From IMG/VR virus record IMGVR_UViG_3300021963_004898, positions 1-41,231 of that record: a stretch of DNA of 41,231 nucleotides; one strand, given 5' to 3'. Source of the DNA: a virus. Shown here in pieces: positions 1 through 9,226 of the stretch. Position numbers and translations under genes: made by a program. Positions within the stretch are counted from its first letter, which is position 1, and every line of letters begins with the position of its first letter. Below the pieces are notes generated by a model, which had not been told where the DNA came from, ran no database searches, and saw only the letters and a list, made by a program, of their open reading frames with translations.

Positions 1-1428
1 ATCTTCAATATCCTCTTCAGATTGCTTGAGAATGTGTCTTTTCACATACTCTATACTATAATATGTGCCAATATATGGCTGCATCATGTTTAGTACGTTG
101 ATCCTATTAGTAATGATCTCTGAATCTTTTAACTCTGCGAAGTGGTTATCTTCTTGGAAGTCAAATCGTATATCATGAGAGATTTGATCCCACTCGTCAG
201 GTCTAATGATCTGTTTAGCAACTAGTTGTACTCTTAATGCTTCTGCAAATAATGTAGAGAACTTACGTCTAATACGTTCAATGAACTTATTGAACTTAAC
301 TTCGTCTCTTGTTATCTCGTTTGATCTGCCAAGACTAAACCCTTGATCTGGCTTCATCCTTGATACAGGTACATTCAAGCATTGGTACAACTTGTTTTGG
401 AAATATTGTATGTCTTCGATTTGACCGAGGTTTTGACCGCCGTTCAAGGTAGTGATTTCAGTACCTTTTCCACCTTCTCGTCGAGGCATCCAAAAGTCTT
501 CCATCATAGAGAGGTGTTTACGGTCGTCTCTAATCTCGCCAGTGGCTGCATCGTAGACAACTTTATTTCTATACTTATTCATTATATCATTAACGTATTG
601 CTCAGCTTTAAGCTTAGGCAAGTTACCTACGTCAATGTAGAATATTCTTCTTTCAGGTGCTCGCGATACACGATAGATTACCAATGCATCTTCGATCATC
701 TTCAATTGGTTTACAGGTTTGATCGCTTTATGTAGATACCCTAACATAGTGTTAGAGTTCTGATCGATCAATCCTGAAGGTGCGTAGATTACCGAATCAA
801 TCGATAACTTAACGCCCTGACTTGTATTCTCGTTGATACCCTTATCGTTGTAGATATAGAACTCTTCTATACCAATAACAACGTCAATACCTTTATCGTT
901 CTTACCTTTTTTGATATTCTTGATACGACGAATCTTACGTGGATCGATGTATCTTAATTCTTGAATACCATTCTTAATGTTCTCGTTGTCAATAAGGATG
1001 TGATAGTATAGTCTACCATCTACATACCATGACCTAAATATGTCATGACCTCTGCTGCCAAACTTATAGAGTTTAAGTATCTCACTAAACTCGTCTTGGA
1101 TCATCTTCTTAACTGAAGCAGACAACTTAACGTCGTCTAATACTACTTCAACTACTTGTTCGTTGTTATTAGCAACGATCGCTTCATTAACGATGTCCTC
1201 TACAGCGTTGTCACAATCACCGTACTGAGATATCTCTCTGTATCGGCGGATTAAATCATTCTCATTCTTGATAACACCTTCAAGGTCTACAGTCATGCCA
1301 TAGTAGGCAGCCGCAGCTCCAAGTGTAGATATTACCGTCGAGCCGTCATCCGGCGCAGGGGTTACAACTTCTGTTCCCTGCGCGCGTCTGGCTTTTTTCT
1401 TTGCTATCTCGAATCCAAAGATTTCCAT
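1..1428 (-). CDS. 20: Portal vertex protein (T4 gp20-like), 3' end cut by window edge
   Basis: Portal protein of a T4-type phage: the dodecameric ring at the head vertex through which DNA is packaged and to which the neck attaches. Translating the minus strand from the ATG at 1426-1428 gives an open frame of 476 codons running off the left edge. It begins MEIFGFEIAKKKARR and contains stretches typical of gp20, such as YIDPRKIRRI, VIYAPSGL, YRVSRAPERRIFYIDVGNLP and MEDFWMPRREGGKGTEI. T4 gp20 is 524 residues, so only the C-terminal tail should be missing. An AAGG lies about seven bases before the ATG. It follows gp19, as in T4. Identity is strong; the C-terminus is not visible. Confidence 0.93.
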   Translation of the reverse strand, partial: MEIFGFEIAKKKARRAQGTEVVTPAPDDGSTVISTLGAAAAYYGMTVDLEGVIKNENDLIRRYREISQYGDCDNAVEDIVNEAIVANNNEQVVEVVLDDVKLSASVKKMIQDEFSEILKLYKFGSRGHDIFRSWYVDGRLYYHILIDNENIKNGIQELRYIDPRKIRRIKNIKKGKNDKGIDVVIGIEEFYIYNDKGINENTSQGVKLSIDSVIYAPSGLIDQNSNTMLGYLHKAIKPVNQLKMIEDALVIYRVSRAPERRIFYIDVGNLPKLKAEQYVNDIMNKYRNKVVYDAATGEIRDDRKHLSMMEDFWMPRREGGKGTEITTLNGGQNLGQIEDIQYFQNKLYQCLNVPVSRMKPDQGFSLGRSNEITRDEVKFNKFIERIRRKFSTLFAEALRVQLVAKQIIRPDEWDQISHDIRFDFQEDNHFAELKDSEIITNRINVLNMMQPYIGTYYSIEYVKRHILKQSEEDIED

Positions 1429-1458
1429 AATATACCTTACTTAATTATAAAATACCAA

Positions 1459-2055
1459 CTAAATGTTGATAGGGAACGTGCCAATTGGTGTATTAACAGC
1501 AACATTAACACCAAAGTTCGAACCGGCTGTACTTGTATCAGATGTCCAATAGTTGTAAGTGAATTCAACATCAAATATTTCCATTTGATTAACTGTATCA
1601 TAGTCAACCGCTATCGCACCGATAGTTGTTGGATACGCATCATGGAACTTATAGCTCTTAACGATAGCGCCATTACGATCTAACTGATGAACTCTTAAGT
1701 CCACTTGATAGTCTCTTGGGTTTGTTCTACCATTTGTTTGGCTATGGTTTTGTACACCATCTGACCATTTTTCCATCGCATTACGGATGTTAAATGTTGT
1801 GTCATTATAGATGGCTACACTCCATGGTTGGAATACTCTTTCACCAGCAAAGTTAACGGCACGACCGCGATATTGAATCGGCATATTCTCTACGTTTGAA
1901 GCTGGCAATTGAGCAGCTTTACATAAGAACTGTGATTGCAAACCAACAGCAGGACCACCAACAACATATGCAGGGAATGTTAACTCGACACTAAACTGAT
2001 TGGGACGGGCTCCGCCACCGATCAGTTGGGCTTTAAAATCGCTAATATTTGCCAT
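1459..2055 (-). CDS. 19: Tail tube protein (T4 gp19-like)
   Basis: Major tail tube subunit, which stacks in hexameric rings inside the contractile sheath. The 198-residue protein begins MANISDFKAQLIGGGARPNQ and has the gp19-like middle section LPASNVENMPIQYRGRAVNF followed by FQPWSVAIYNDTTFNIRNAM, where tube proteins have a conserved W-x-V/I-x-I-x-N-D segment. T4 gp19 is 163 residues, so this one is somewhat longer, with a Thr/Ser/Asn-rich C-terminal end (residues about 168-198). The ATG has an AAAGGAT about six bases upstream, and a TATAAATA late promoter lies about 26 bases before the start, in the gp18-gp19 gap. The flanking sheath and portal genes support the call. Confidence 0.93.
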   Translation of the reverse strand: MANISDFKAQLIGGGARPNQFSVELTFPAYVVGGPAVGLQSQFLCKAAQLPASNVENMPIQYRGRAVNFAGERVFQPWSVAIYNDTTFNIRNAMEKWSDGVQNHSQTNGRTNPRDYQVDLRVHQLDRNGAIVKSYKFHDAYPTTIGAIAVDYDTVNQMEIFDVEFTYNYWTSDTSTAGSNFGVNVAVNTPIGTFPINI

Positions 2056-2080
2056 AGTTTATCCTTTATTTTCTCTTTAT

Positions 2081-2088
2081 TATTTATA
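2081..2088 (-). promoter_or_regulatory. T4-type late promoter for gp19
   Basis: The minus strand reads TATAAATA, the T4 late-promoter octamer recognised by gp55-programmed RNA polymerase. It ends about 26 bases before the gp19 ATG, leaving room for a short leader containing AAAGGAT. Its place between two highly expressed virion genes supports function. Confidence 0.75.
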
Positions 2089-2090
2089 TG

Positions 2091-3827
2091 CTATGCACCG
2101 ATTTCAGTGAAAGAAACTGAAGATCTTGCTGCAATGAAGTTGAGTGTAATGAAGTTGATCGAACGGTTAGGTTTGATAAAGATGTCAGCAACGAATTCAT
2201 TGCGGTCAATAACTTCTCCTGTATTATTTGTATCATCACATTTAACGCGGAAGTCAGTAACACCTCTACGACCTTGAACATCTCTTAAGAATGGCTCAAC
2301 GAGGTTCTTAAATTGTGCTCTTGTGAAGCTGTCATTGAATTCAAATAATTGATACTTAGCAGCTGTTGCAATTGCTTTTTCAAGTACGATGAATAAACGA
2401 CGTACGTTGATACGATCAAATGCACTTGGTCTAGACTGAAGAGTCTTGTCACCAAATAGTACTGTACCTTGACCAGGGAAATTAACAACTGGATTAACAC
2501 CATTTGAATAAAGGTTGTCACGTTCTGTTTTACCTGGATTAACTGCAAGTCTAACAACGTTCTTAACTTGACCACGATTTAAACCGCCTGGTGACCACCA
2601 TGGATCATTTGTGTAGTCTGTGCGTGCACATAGACCAGCAACGTCACCATTTAATGGAACGAATCTATATTTGTCATTATAACGGTCATATTGATATTTA
2701 GAACCAGAATCTAATACAGCGTATGATGAGCTTGGTAATTCATTTCTATATTCATTCAATGCATCAACCATATCACTGATTGTACCACCTTGAATAACAT
2801 CACCATCAGTACCGCCTGATGCATTACCAACGATGTATTGTGGAGAAATAAATGCTACACAATCTAAACGTACTTCTGCGACATTATTAATTACATATTC
2901 TGCAACAGTTTCTGAAACCTTACCAACTGGGATTAATGAGATGTCATATTGTTCTGCGTTAGCAAATATGGCAAATCCAGCTTGTAATTCACCATCTGTA
3001 GCTGATAGATCATCTACTCCGCCAGCTAATGATTTAGTTACAGCACCAGTAAGATCTTTAAATCCGTTATTTAATGCGTCTAATCCCCATGCAACACCTG
3101 AAGTTCCTGCACCAGCAACTGTTGTTGTAACAGCTGATGTATGATCCATCCACCAAATGTATTTAGATTGACTATTAATTACGTTTTTATAGTAGTTATT
3201 TGTGCCATCTGATTTTACAGCATTAGAAGCTTTAGAAACATAAGAGAATTTTTCTAAAATAGCACCTTGTGTGCCTGTCCATAGACCATCTTCGTCGATA
3301 ACGATAACATGTATCTCATCGTTTGTGCTGCCTACTGATGCGGCAAATGTTGAAGTACTAGGAGCAGAATCAAACTCTGCTTCATATGTCCAACCAGTAA
3401 ATGTTTGTGAGTCAGCCATAGAAACTTTAAGTGAGTTACCTAAAGCGCCTGGGTATTTAGCAGCCCATTCACCTACAGTGCCTTGTCCACCGGAATAATT
3501 AATTGAATAATCGTCAAAGTTTTTGATCTTAACAGCAGTACCTGTTGACACTGCGTTTCTTTGATTAGATGTATCAACGCGAACTACTAATAAATTGTTT
3601 GTATATGCTAGGAAATTTGCTGCTGTAAAGAAAGAGTCAAAGTTAGAATCTGTTGGTTTACCAAATCTTTGAACTAAAACGTTTTCAGATGTAATTGTTA
3701 CAGGATCAAGAACTGGACCCCATGCAAATACACCAGCAAAAGCGCCAGCAGAAGTAGATACTGCGGGAACGATTGCAGAAAAGTCTTTCTCGACTACCGC
3801 AACTCCTGGAGATAATTGAAACGGCAT
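2091..3827 (-). CDS. 18: Tail sheath protein (T4 gp18-like)
   Basis: Contractile tail sheath monomer. The 578-residue protein begins MPFQLSPGVAVVEKDFSAIV and continues into the GAFAGVFAWGPVLDPVTIT segment common to T4-type sheath N-termini. Its C-terminal part (about residues 440-575) has the conserved sheath core, including NPVVNFPGQGTVLFGDKTL, INVRRLFIVLEKAI and FKNLVEPFLRDVQGRRGVTD. T4 gp18 is 659 residues, so the variable middle domains are shorter here. The ATG is preceded by AAGGAGAAAC. A late promoter and a short 5' hairpin lie in the 72-base gap after gp17. Confidence 0.95.
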   Translation of the reverse strand: MPFQLSPGVAVVEKDFSAIVPAVSTSAGAFAGVFAWGPVLDPVTITSENVLVQRFGKPTDSNFDSFFTAANFLAYTNNLLVVRVDTSNQRNAVSTGTAVKIKNFDDYSINYSGGQGTVGEWAAKYPGALGNSLKVSMADSQTFTGWTYEAEFDSAPSTSTFAASVGSTNDEIHVIVIDEDGLWTGTQGAILEKFSYVSKASNAVKSDGTNNYYKNVINSQSKYIWWMDHTSAVTTTVAGAGTSGVAWGLDALNNGFKDLTGAVTKSLAGGVDDLSATDGELQAGFAIFANAEQYDISLIPVGKVSETVAEYVINNVAEVRLDCVAFISPQYIVGNASGGTDGDVIQGGTISDMVDALNEYRNELPSSSYAVLDSGSKYQYDRYNDKYRFVPLNGDVAGLCARTDYTNDPWWSPGGLNRGQVKNVVRLAVNPGKTERDNLYSNGVNPVVNFPGQGTVLFGDKTLQSRPSAFDRINVRRLFIVLEKAIATAAKYQLFEFNDSFTRAQFKNLVEPFLRDVQGRRGVTDFRVKCDDTNNTGEVIDRNEFVADIFIKPNRSINFITLNFIAARSSVSFTEIGA

Positions 3828-3867
3828 TTTTTGTTTCTCCTTAAATTAGGTTTTTTATGATATAAGC

Positions 3868-3881
3868 TAGAGTCACCTCTA
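3868..3881 (-). promoter_or_regulatory. Stem-loop at the predicted 5' end of the sheath mRNA
   Basis: On the minus strand TAGAG-GTGA-CTCTA forms a perfect five-pair stem closed by a GTGA loop, which fits the GNRA tetraloop class. It begins about six to seven bases downstream of the TATAAATA octamer, where late transcription should start, so it would form the extreme 5' end of the gp18 transcript. A role in mRNA stability is inferred. No T-run follows, so it is not a standard terminator for gp17. Confidence 0.5.
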
Positions 3882-3887
3882 TACATA

Positions 3888-3895
3888 TATTTATA
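3888..3895 (-). promoter_or_regulatory. T4-type late promoter for gp18
   Basis: Exact TATAAATA on the minus strand, in the 72-base gap between the gp17 stop and the gp18 ATG, about 60 bases before the start codon. The rest of the gap contains a small hairpin and an AAGGAG ribosome binding site. Confidence 0.78.
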
Positions 3896-3899
3896 ACTA

Positions 3900-5489
3900 T
3901 TAAAAATTCAATAGGACCTGTTCGTCCTGGCTGCCCCTGCCATCATCCATGAATCCGAATGGAGTTAGCTCATCCTCTATTTGCTTGATACGGTTTTCAT
4001 ACATTATCTGCCTAATGTTTACGTTGTTTAGGTCTTTAAAGTATGGATTTGTGGTCAACCACCCAAATAATACTAATGTCATAACTAAGTCATCATGATA
4101 TCCTTCATCTGCCTCGTAAGAGCCTTTATTGTTCTCGATGAAGGTTGATATCTCTTGTATAGTATCAATGTCTTGAACTAAGAGTCTATTCTCTTCGACC
4201 AAGGCCTTGAAGTTCATACAACCGATTCGTTTTACTTTCTTATCAGTATTGACTCCTAGCTGCGCTTTACCACCACCAAAGCCTCCTGATACTACTTGTC
4301 CGTCTGTATTTCTATTCACAAATAGGATATTTTCATATTCCATCTCAGAGTATAGGATAGATCCTACTTGTTCAGAAGAGTTAACTTCTAATAGTACGTA
4401 TGCCTGATTGTATTCTGTCGCTACTTTATATATCACTGATGGGAATAGCATAGGACTAATATTGTTGTCTCTATACTTTGCCACTTGTTTATATGGTGAC
4501 TCTGTGATATCTATGATAGAGAACGTTGAGTAATCTCCACCAACTCCCTTAGCGGTATCAGCTACTAAACAATAGCTATGATCCTTGACAGGTTTATCGT
4601 ATACATCTAATCCATCCTTACTATATATGATCCTGCCTGGAGATAGTCTCCCGATCACATCTGAGCGCACCAGAGTGAGCGCAGAACCTAAGAAGGTACA
4701 TAATACTTCTTGGTTATATTTCAGTTCACCGAGCTGTCTCCTTTGTGCTTCTGCCCATTTTTCATCTCTACCTGGGATCTTTGTATACGGTATGAATAAA
4801 GGTACGAAGTCGTTTCTTCCGTTCTCAGCATCATTCCAAAATTTCCAGAAGTGATTATAACCTAGTGGAGTTGAACTTAATAAGATCTTTGTCGTTTCAC
4901 CTGCAGATATCGTAGGATATACAGAAGTGAAGAAGTCGTCAGCTACGTTATTAGGGATGATCGCAGCTTCGTCGACGTATAGCATGTTGACAGACTTACC
5001 GCGGATACCAGAAGATGTCGTTGCTGCAGTGAACACCTTTGAATTGTTCTCAAGTTCTATATCTCCCTTATTCCATGTAGTAACACCCTGTTGTAACCAC
5101 ATAGGAAGGTTCTCATACATCAACTGATACCTGTATAAGACCTCACGGGCGGCGGTGGCTTTGTTTGCCATGATCGCGACTTGTTTCGATTCTTGAAATA
5201 GGGTATACCATAAAATATATGCTGCACTAGTAGTCGTCTTACCTTGTTGACGACCTTCCATAAGGATAACTTTTCTATTCTCATGTATAACCTTCACCTT
5301 TTCCTTTTGGCAATCATATAGTTTAAAATCAATAAGACCATGATCAAGCGATATGATCTTGCAGTATGTTTCAATAAAGTAGATAGGGTCAGCAGCACAC
5401 TTCATGTACTCTCTGACTTGATCTTCAGTAAACGGTACAACTACACCAGCCGCTTTTAACTGACTATTGGCATTATAATTCTTTGACAT
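3900..5489 (-). CDS. 17: Terminase large subunit (T4 gp17-like)
   Basis: ATP-driven DNA packaging motor and headful nuclease. In the 529-residue protein the ATPase domain shows a Walker A motif GRQQGKTT (residues 79-86), a Walker B segment MLYVDEAA (169-176) with the catalytic Glu, and a coupling motif SSTPLG (205-210). The RNase H-like nuclease domain shows acidic residues at VADTAKG (D311), LLEVN (E368) and YHDDLVMT (D466/D467). T4 gp17 is 610 residues, so this is slightly shorter. Its ATG overlaps the gp15 stop by one base (TAATG), implying translational coupling. The usual neighbour gp16 (small terminase) is not present between gp15 and gp17. Confidence 0.96.
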   Translation of the reverse strand: MSKNYNANSQLKAAGVVVPFTEDQVREYMKCAADPIYFIETYCKIISLDHGLIDFKLYDCQKEKVKVIHENRKVILMEGRQQGKTTTSAAYILWYTLFQESKQVAIMANKATAAREVLYRYQLMYENLPMWLQQGVTTWNKGDIELENNSKVFTAATTSSGIRGKSVNMLYVDEAAIIPNNVADDFFTSVYPTISAGETTKILLSSTPLGYNHFWKFWNDAENGRNDFVPLFIPYTKIPGRDEKWAEAQRRQLGELKYNQEVLCTFLGSALTLVRSDVIGRLSPGRIIYSKDGLDVYDKPVKDHSYCLVADTAKGVGGDYSTFSIIDITESPYKQVAKYRDNNISPMLFPSVIYKVATEYNQAYVLLEVNSSEQVGSILYSEMEYENILFVNRNTDGQVVSGGFGGGKAQLGVNTDKKVKRIGCMNFKALVEENRLLVQDIDTIQEISTFIENNKGSYEADEGYHDDLVMTLVLFGWLTTNPYFKDLNNVNIRQIMYENRIKQIEDELTPFGFMDDGRGSQDEQVLLNF

Positions 5490-6217
5490 TAAAACTGTGC
5501 TTCCCAGTTTTCCGTAACAGTACCATCCACTGAAGGAGCAACAGCGGTATATTTTCTACCTGGCTGTGATAGGTTTGCTGTAGTAGTAAGTATCACACCA
5601 TTATCAGTGACTGGACCGTAGATGTTTGTTTTAATAGTAAATGACAATGTATGTGTAACGAATCGCCTTTCTTGGAAAGAGCCATCATAATTATCTTCTG
5701 CTGCGATACTATTTAATATTACAGGTACGTCTTGAACTATTTCCAAAGCAGGTAATGCATTGATTGATAATGTATATTCTGGATTGAATATAGGTAAGAT
5801 CTGTTCAAGGATCTGCATAGAATCTTCTTGAGTCTTAGTTAAGACATATAAGTTGATATCAATATTATATGGCGCTGGAGAGAATACTGTCTTAGCTGTT
5901 GGATTTGCACTAGTTGTATTATCTCTACATACGATCTTATTCATCTTATTAGTTTTACGCGATGCATCATAGTGATACCCAGTAATCTCGAAAGATAACC
6001 TTGGCAATGAAGCATATGCATGATTCGTAAGGTTTGGATCTGAATCAATACGAACTAACCATTTCTCTTTAGGTGCATAAGCAAGAGGGACTTGAATTGT
6101 TTGAGCTACTGCTCCATCATTTCCTTGTCTTGCGATCTTGATGTCAGAGAATAGACGACCAAATGCTACGATCGTCTTTCTAATTGCGCCATGATAATAG
6201 GTTTGCCCGTTTAACAT
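5489..6217 (-). CDS. 15: Tail sheath terminator / completion protein (T4 gp15-like)
   Basis: Caps the finished tail and joins it to the neck. The 242-residue product begins [20 protein letters not shown], as gp15 homologues do, and has RLSFEITGYHYDASRKTNKM (about 83-102), FSPAPYNIDINLYVLTKTQE (about 123-142) and ILPIFNPEYTLSIN (about 151-164), typical of this family. T4 gp15 is 272 residues. It starts at an ATG that overlaps the stop of the collagen-like gene upstream (TAATG) and ends by overlapping the gp17 ATG in the same way, so the three are probably translated in series. Confidence 0.88.
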   Translation of the reverse strand: MLNGQTYYHGAIRKTIVAFGRLFSDIKIARQGNDGAVAQTIQVPLAYAPKEKWLVRIDSDPNLTNHAYASLPRLSFEITGYHYDASRKTNKMNKIVCRDNTTSANPTAKTVFSPAPYNIDINLYVLTKTQEDSMQILEQILPIFNPEYTLSINALPALEIVQDVPVILNSIAAEDNYDGSFQERRFVTHTLSFTIKTNIYGPVTDNGVILTTTANLSQPGRKYTAVAPSVDGTVTENWEAQF

Positions 6218-8088
6218 TATAGAAGAGCTACTCTAGTTTGGAAGTCTGCAAAGCTAGTTGAATCTGCAACGGTTGATTTAAATGTTGCAAGACTTAGTTC
6301 AGCCGCAGGTCCAGTTGCACCAATTCCGGAAGCACCTGTTAATCCTGTTGCACCATCAATACCGGCAACACCTGTAGCACCACTAGCACCTTGGAAACCA
6401 GAAGCACCATCTATACCTGTAGCACCAGTTAAACCGGTGGAACCTGTGGCTCCATCAATACCAGTAGCACCTTGTACACCAGTAGCTCCAGTTAAACCAG
6501 TGGAACCTGTGGCTCCATCAATACCAGTAGCACCAGTTAAACCTGCACCAGTAGCACCACCAACACCACTTGCACCTTGTACACCAGTAGCTCCAATTAA
6601 ACCAATATCACCTTTGTCACCAGTACGTTGGAATGTAAGGATAACGTTATCACCAGTAGTAGTGACATTACCTGATAGATAACTTACTGGAATTTTATAA
6701 TAACTTCCTGATTTAGTATGAGTCCCAGTGATTGCAAATATTGAATAAACTAGTGGGGAGGTCTTTTCAGCTATTGAAAAATGGCCTTTAACACTAGATG
6801 TTGAATCATCGATTGTTTCTAAAAAATTTGTTGCAATTAAACCATTAAAATCTGTCTCATTGATATACATAAATGTCGCGGTATAAAACGAAAGCACATT
6901 GAATTTAACATTACCTGCGCCCGGATCTGAGTCAGCAGTAGAAATTATATATTCATATTCTAACGCTGCAACACCAAAGTTACCTTGTTCACCTTGAATA
7001 CCAGTTGCACCTGCAACCGTTGAGTCTGCACCAGATGCACCAGCAACTCCAGTTGCACCAGTTAATCCTGTTGCACCACTTGCACCATCAATACCAGTGG
7101 CACCAGTTGCACCTTGTACACCAGTTGCACCACTTGCACCACTTGCACCACTTGCACCACTTGCACCAGCGATACCAGTTGCACCAACACCCGTAGCACC
7201 AGTTAATCCTGTGGAACCTGAAGCACCTTGAATACCTTGAGAACCTGTAGCACCAATACCGGTAGCACCAATACCAGAAGCTCCTCGAATACCAGTAGCT
7301 CCTGTTGCACCGAATGCACCATCATTACCTGGTATTCCGCTAGCACCGCGAATACCAGTGGCACCACTTGCACCAGCTATACCTGTAGCACCGGCGATTC
7401 CACTATTTCCTGTTTCACCTTGTATACCAGAAGCCCCGCGTATACCAGTTGCACCCGTAGCACCAACACCAGTTGCACCATTAATTCCAGTAGCACCCGT
7501 TAATCCTATTGCACCTGATGCACCTTGAATTCCTGTGGCACCAGCGATACCAGTTGCACCAACACCAGAAGCACCATTAACTCCAGTAGCACCACTTAAT
7601 CCTGTTGAACCTGAAGCACCAGTTATTCCTGTTGCACCAACACCGGTAGCACCAGTTAATCCTGTGGAACCTGAAGCACCTTGAACTCCGGAAGCTCCGC
7701 GTATGCCTGAAGCACCCGCCGTACCTGTAGCACCTGTGGCTCCAGCATATCCGTTAGTTCCTGCTGCTCCGGTTGCACCGACTTCTCCTTGAATACCTGT
7801 AGCACCACGAGTACTAGTACCGGTAGCTCCCGGTAATCCAGTAGAACCTGACGCTCCGCGAACACCTTGTGCTCCGCTAGCTCCAGTTAATCCAGTAGAA
7901 CCACTTGCACCTTGTGCACCAGTTGATCCACTTCCTGGTCCAGATGCTCCAACAGGACCAGTCGCTCCACTTGCAGAGGATGTATAGAGTTCTGTAAAGT
8001 TTTCGTTTACTTTAGTAAAAGCAACTCTTATAGCGTCACCTGTACGGTCGTTGCCTGTTGCCCCTACATTAATTGTTTGTTTTGCCAT
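6217..8088 (-). CDS. Collagen-like fibre protein inserted among the neck genes
   Basis: A 623-residue virion-type protein with long runs of Gly-X-Y triplets (mostly [12 protein letters not shown]) at about residues 39-365 and 490-590, flanking a non-collagen domain at about 366-490. The N-terminal 35 residues ([20 protein letters not shown] and onward to FTELY) match a head segment common in phage fibre proteins. The central domain, with [19 protein letters not shown] and [13 protein letters not shown], resembles a beta domain often found in phage collagen-like proteins. The C-terminus (about 591-623) is non-repetitive. It lies between gp14 and gp15, where T4 has no fibre gene, so a neck whisker or head-tail decoration is a reasonable guess. 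No cysteines are apparent. Confidence 0.82.
   Translation of the reverse strand: MAKQTINVGATGNDRTGDAIRVAFTKVNENFTELYTSSASGATGPVGASGPGSGSTGAQGASGSTGLTGASGAQGVRGASGSTGLPGATGTSTRGATGIQGEVGATGAAGTNGYAGATGATGTAGASGIRGASGVQGASGSTGLTGATGVGATGITGASGSTGLSGATGVNGASGVGATGIAGATGIQGASGAIGLTGATGINGATGVGATGATGIRGASGIQGETGNSGIAGATGIAGASGATGIRGASGIPGNDGAFGATGATGIRGASGIGATGIGATGSQGIQGASGSTGLTGATGVGATGIAGASGASGASGASGATGVQGATGATGIDGASGATGLTGATGVAGASGADSTVAGATGIQGEQGNFGVAALEYEYIISTADSDPGAGNVKFNVLSFYTATFMYINETDFNGLIATNFLETIDDSTSSVKGHFSIAEKTSPLVYSIFAITGTHTKSGSYYKIPVSYLSGNVTTTGDNVILTFQRTGDKGDIGLIGATGVQGASGVGGATGAGLTGATGIDGATGSTGLTGATGVQGATGIDGATGSTGLTGATGIDGASGFQGASGATGVAGIDGATGLTGASGIGATGPAAELSLATFKSTVADSTSFADFQTRVALL
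6300..7960 (-). repeat. Collagen-coding low-complexity DNA
   Basis: Degenerate nine-base periodicity (plus strand roughly ccagttgca / cctgtagca) encodes the Gly-X-Y triplets of the neck-region fibre gene, interrupted between about 6620 and 6990 by non-repetitive DNA for its globular domain. Near-identical units favour slippage and recombination. Confidence 0.8.
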
Positions 8089-8089
8089 T

Positions 8090-9226
8090 TTAAATTTCGT
8101 CCGATGTTATTATTGTTGAGTCTGCTGTCGCTGTAGTTGAATCTGCATATACGCCTAGTGTTGGCGCTACATAATATGTTGATAGTTCTCCGAATGGGTT
8201 ATTCTCATTAAAGACAATACCTTGTGCTTCTTCTTTAAATTTATTATTATCACCATATGAATCTTGTTTATCAAGGTTGCCGATAATAGCTGTAGCTGCG
8301 GCTAAAGCTCCACCTCCACCACTTAAGTATACTACAGGTGCTGAAGTATATCCTGAACCTGCATCAGTTACTAATATCTTCACTACTTCACTTGCGGTCA
8401 ATCCATTTCCAAGATATGCAGTAGCTGTAGCTCTGTAACCGAAGAATGCTAACCGTGCAGTACCGTTATCTATCTCACCTGATATATGTGTAGGACCATT
8501 AGCATCTGTTGTGCCAGCAATAGTGCAAATATATCTTCTACCAGCAAAGCATACTTGATCTCCAACTGCTATAGCTGTTGTCGCTACCCAATCTTCACCT
8601 AACTTAACTGTAGGAGCTGTAGTATAACCAACACCTTTATTAGTGATCTTGATCTCTGTTAAAGTACCGTTTGGAACTTTAGTATCATCAAAAGATTTAA
8701 GTGTCTCAAATACATCTATAGAAGAAGTGCCAGTAGTGATATGTTCTGATGAGTATTGGAATAACTCAACTTGTAATTTATAAACGTATAGTTTACCAGC
8801 TTGATAGAACGGATCTTGATGAGTAACAAACTTTATCTCAAACAAACCACCAGTTAGAGGGAAGAATAATAAGTCGCCCTCAGCTGGACGATTAGGTAAG
8901 ATAGATCTACCATGTTGTCCTACAAGTTGTTCCCATTTTCTTCGTGCTACTGTTAGCGTAGCGCTTTGTTCCATCATCAAACCAAACTTCTGAATGAATG
9001 CGCCTTGGCCTTCAAAGCCGTTCACCGTCTCAAGATACATCTCGATGCCATAAGCATGTTTAAATTGTGATAGACGATCTTCACCAAGGATCTCGTCTTT
9101 ACCAACTAAAGTGCGTGGTATATAATAGAAGTCTTGACCATAGATCGAGATAGATTCTACTATGATGTCTTCATATAATAACTGTTCTGAACGAACTCCG
9201 TTAGAGAAGTATACTGATCTAGCCAA
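8090..9226 (-). CDS. 14: Neck protein (T4 gp14-like) with beta-repeat insertion
   Basis: Head completion/neck protein. The core N-terminal 180 residues ([60 protein letters not shown]) and the C-terminal piece around [20 protein letters not shown] (326-345) resemble gp14. Between them (about residues 185-318) is an inserted segment with two copies of a motif, [15 protein letters not shown] (196-209) and [15 protein letters not shown] (287-301), as seen in phage structural beta domains. At 378 residues it is well above T4 gp14 (256). The start is TTG, with GGAG about eight bases upstream, overlapping the gp13 stop by eight bases. No ATG gives a plausible alternative, since conserved residues begin at once. 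Confidence 0.88.
   Translation of the reverse strand: MARSVYFSNGVRSEQLLYEDIIVESISIYGQDFYYIPRTLVGKDEILGEDRLSQFKHAYGIEMYLETVNGFEGQGAFIQKFGLMMEQSATLTVARRKWEQLVGQHGRSILPNRPAEGDLLFFPLTGGLFEIKFVTHQDPFYQAGKLYVYKLQVELFQYSSEHITTGTSSIDVFETLKSFDDTKVPNGTLTEIKITNKGVGYTTAPTVKLGEDWVATTAIAVGDQVCFAGRRYICTIAGTTDANGPTHISGEIDNGTARLAFFGYRATATAYLGNGLTASEVVKILVTDAGSGYTSAPVVYLSGGGGALAAATAIIGNLDKQDSYGDNNKFKEEAQGIVFNENNPFGELSTYYVAPTLGVYADSTTATADSTIITSDEI

Noticed and set aside
382-735. Plus-strand open frame opposite the portal gene
   Set aside because: No promoter or good start context, and it lies fully within the strongly supported portal gene; its sequence has no family resemblance.
6437-7503. Pro/Val- or Cys/Thr-rich plus-strand frames over collagen DNA
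   Set aside because: Stops are rare by chance opposite Gly-X-Y repeats; the composition mirrors the repeats.
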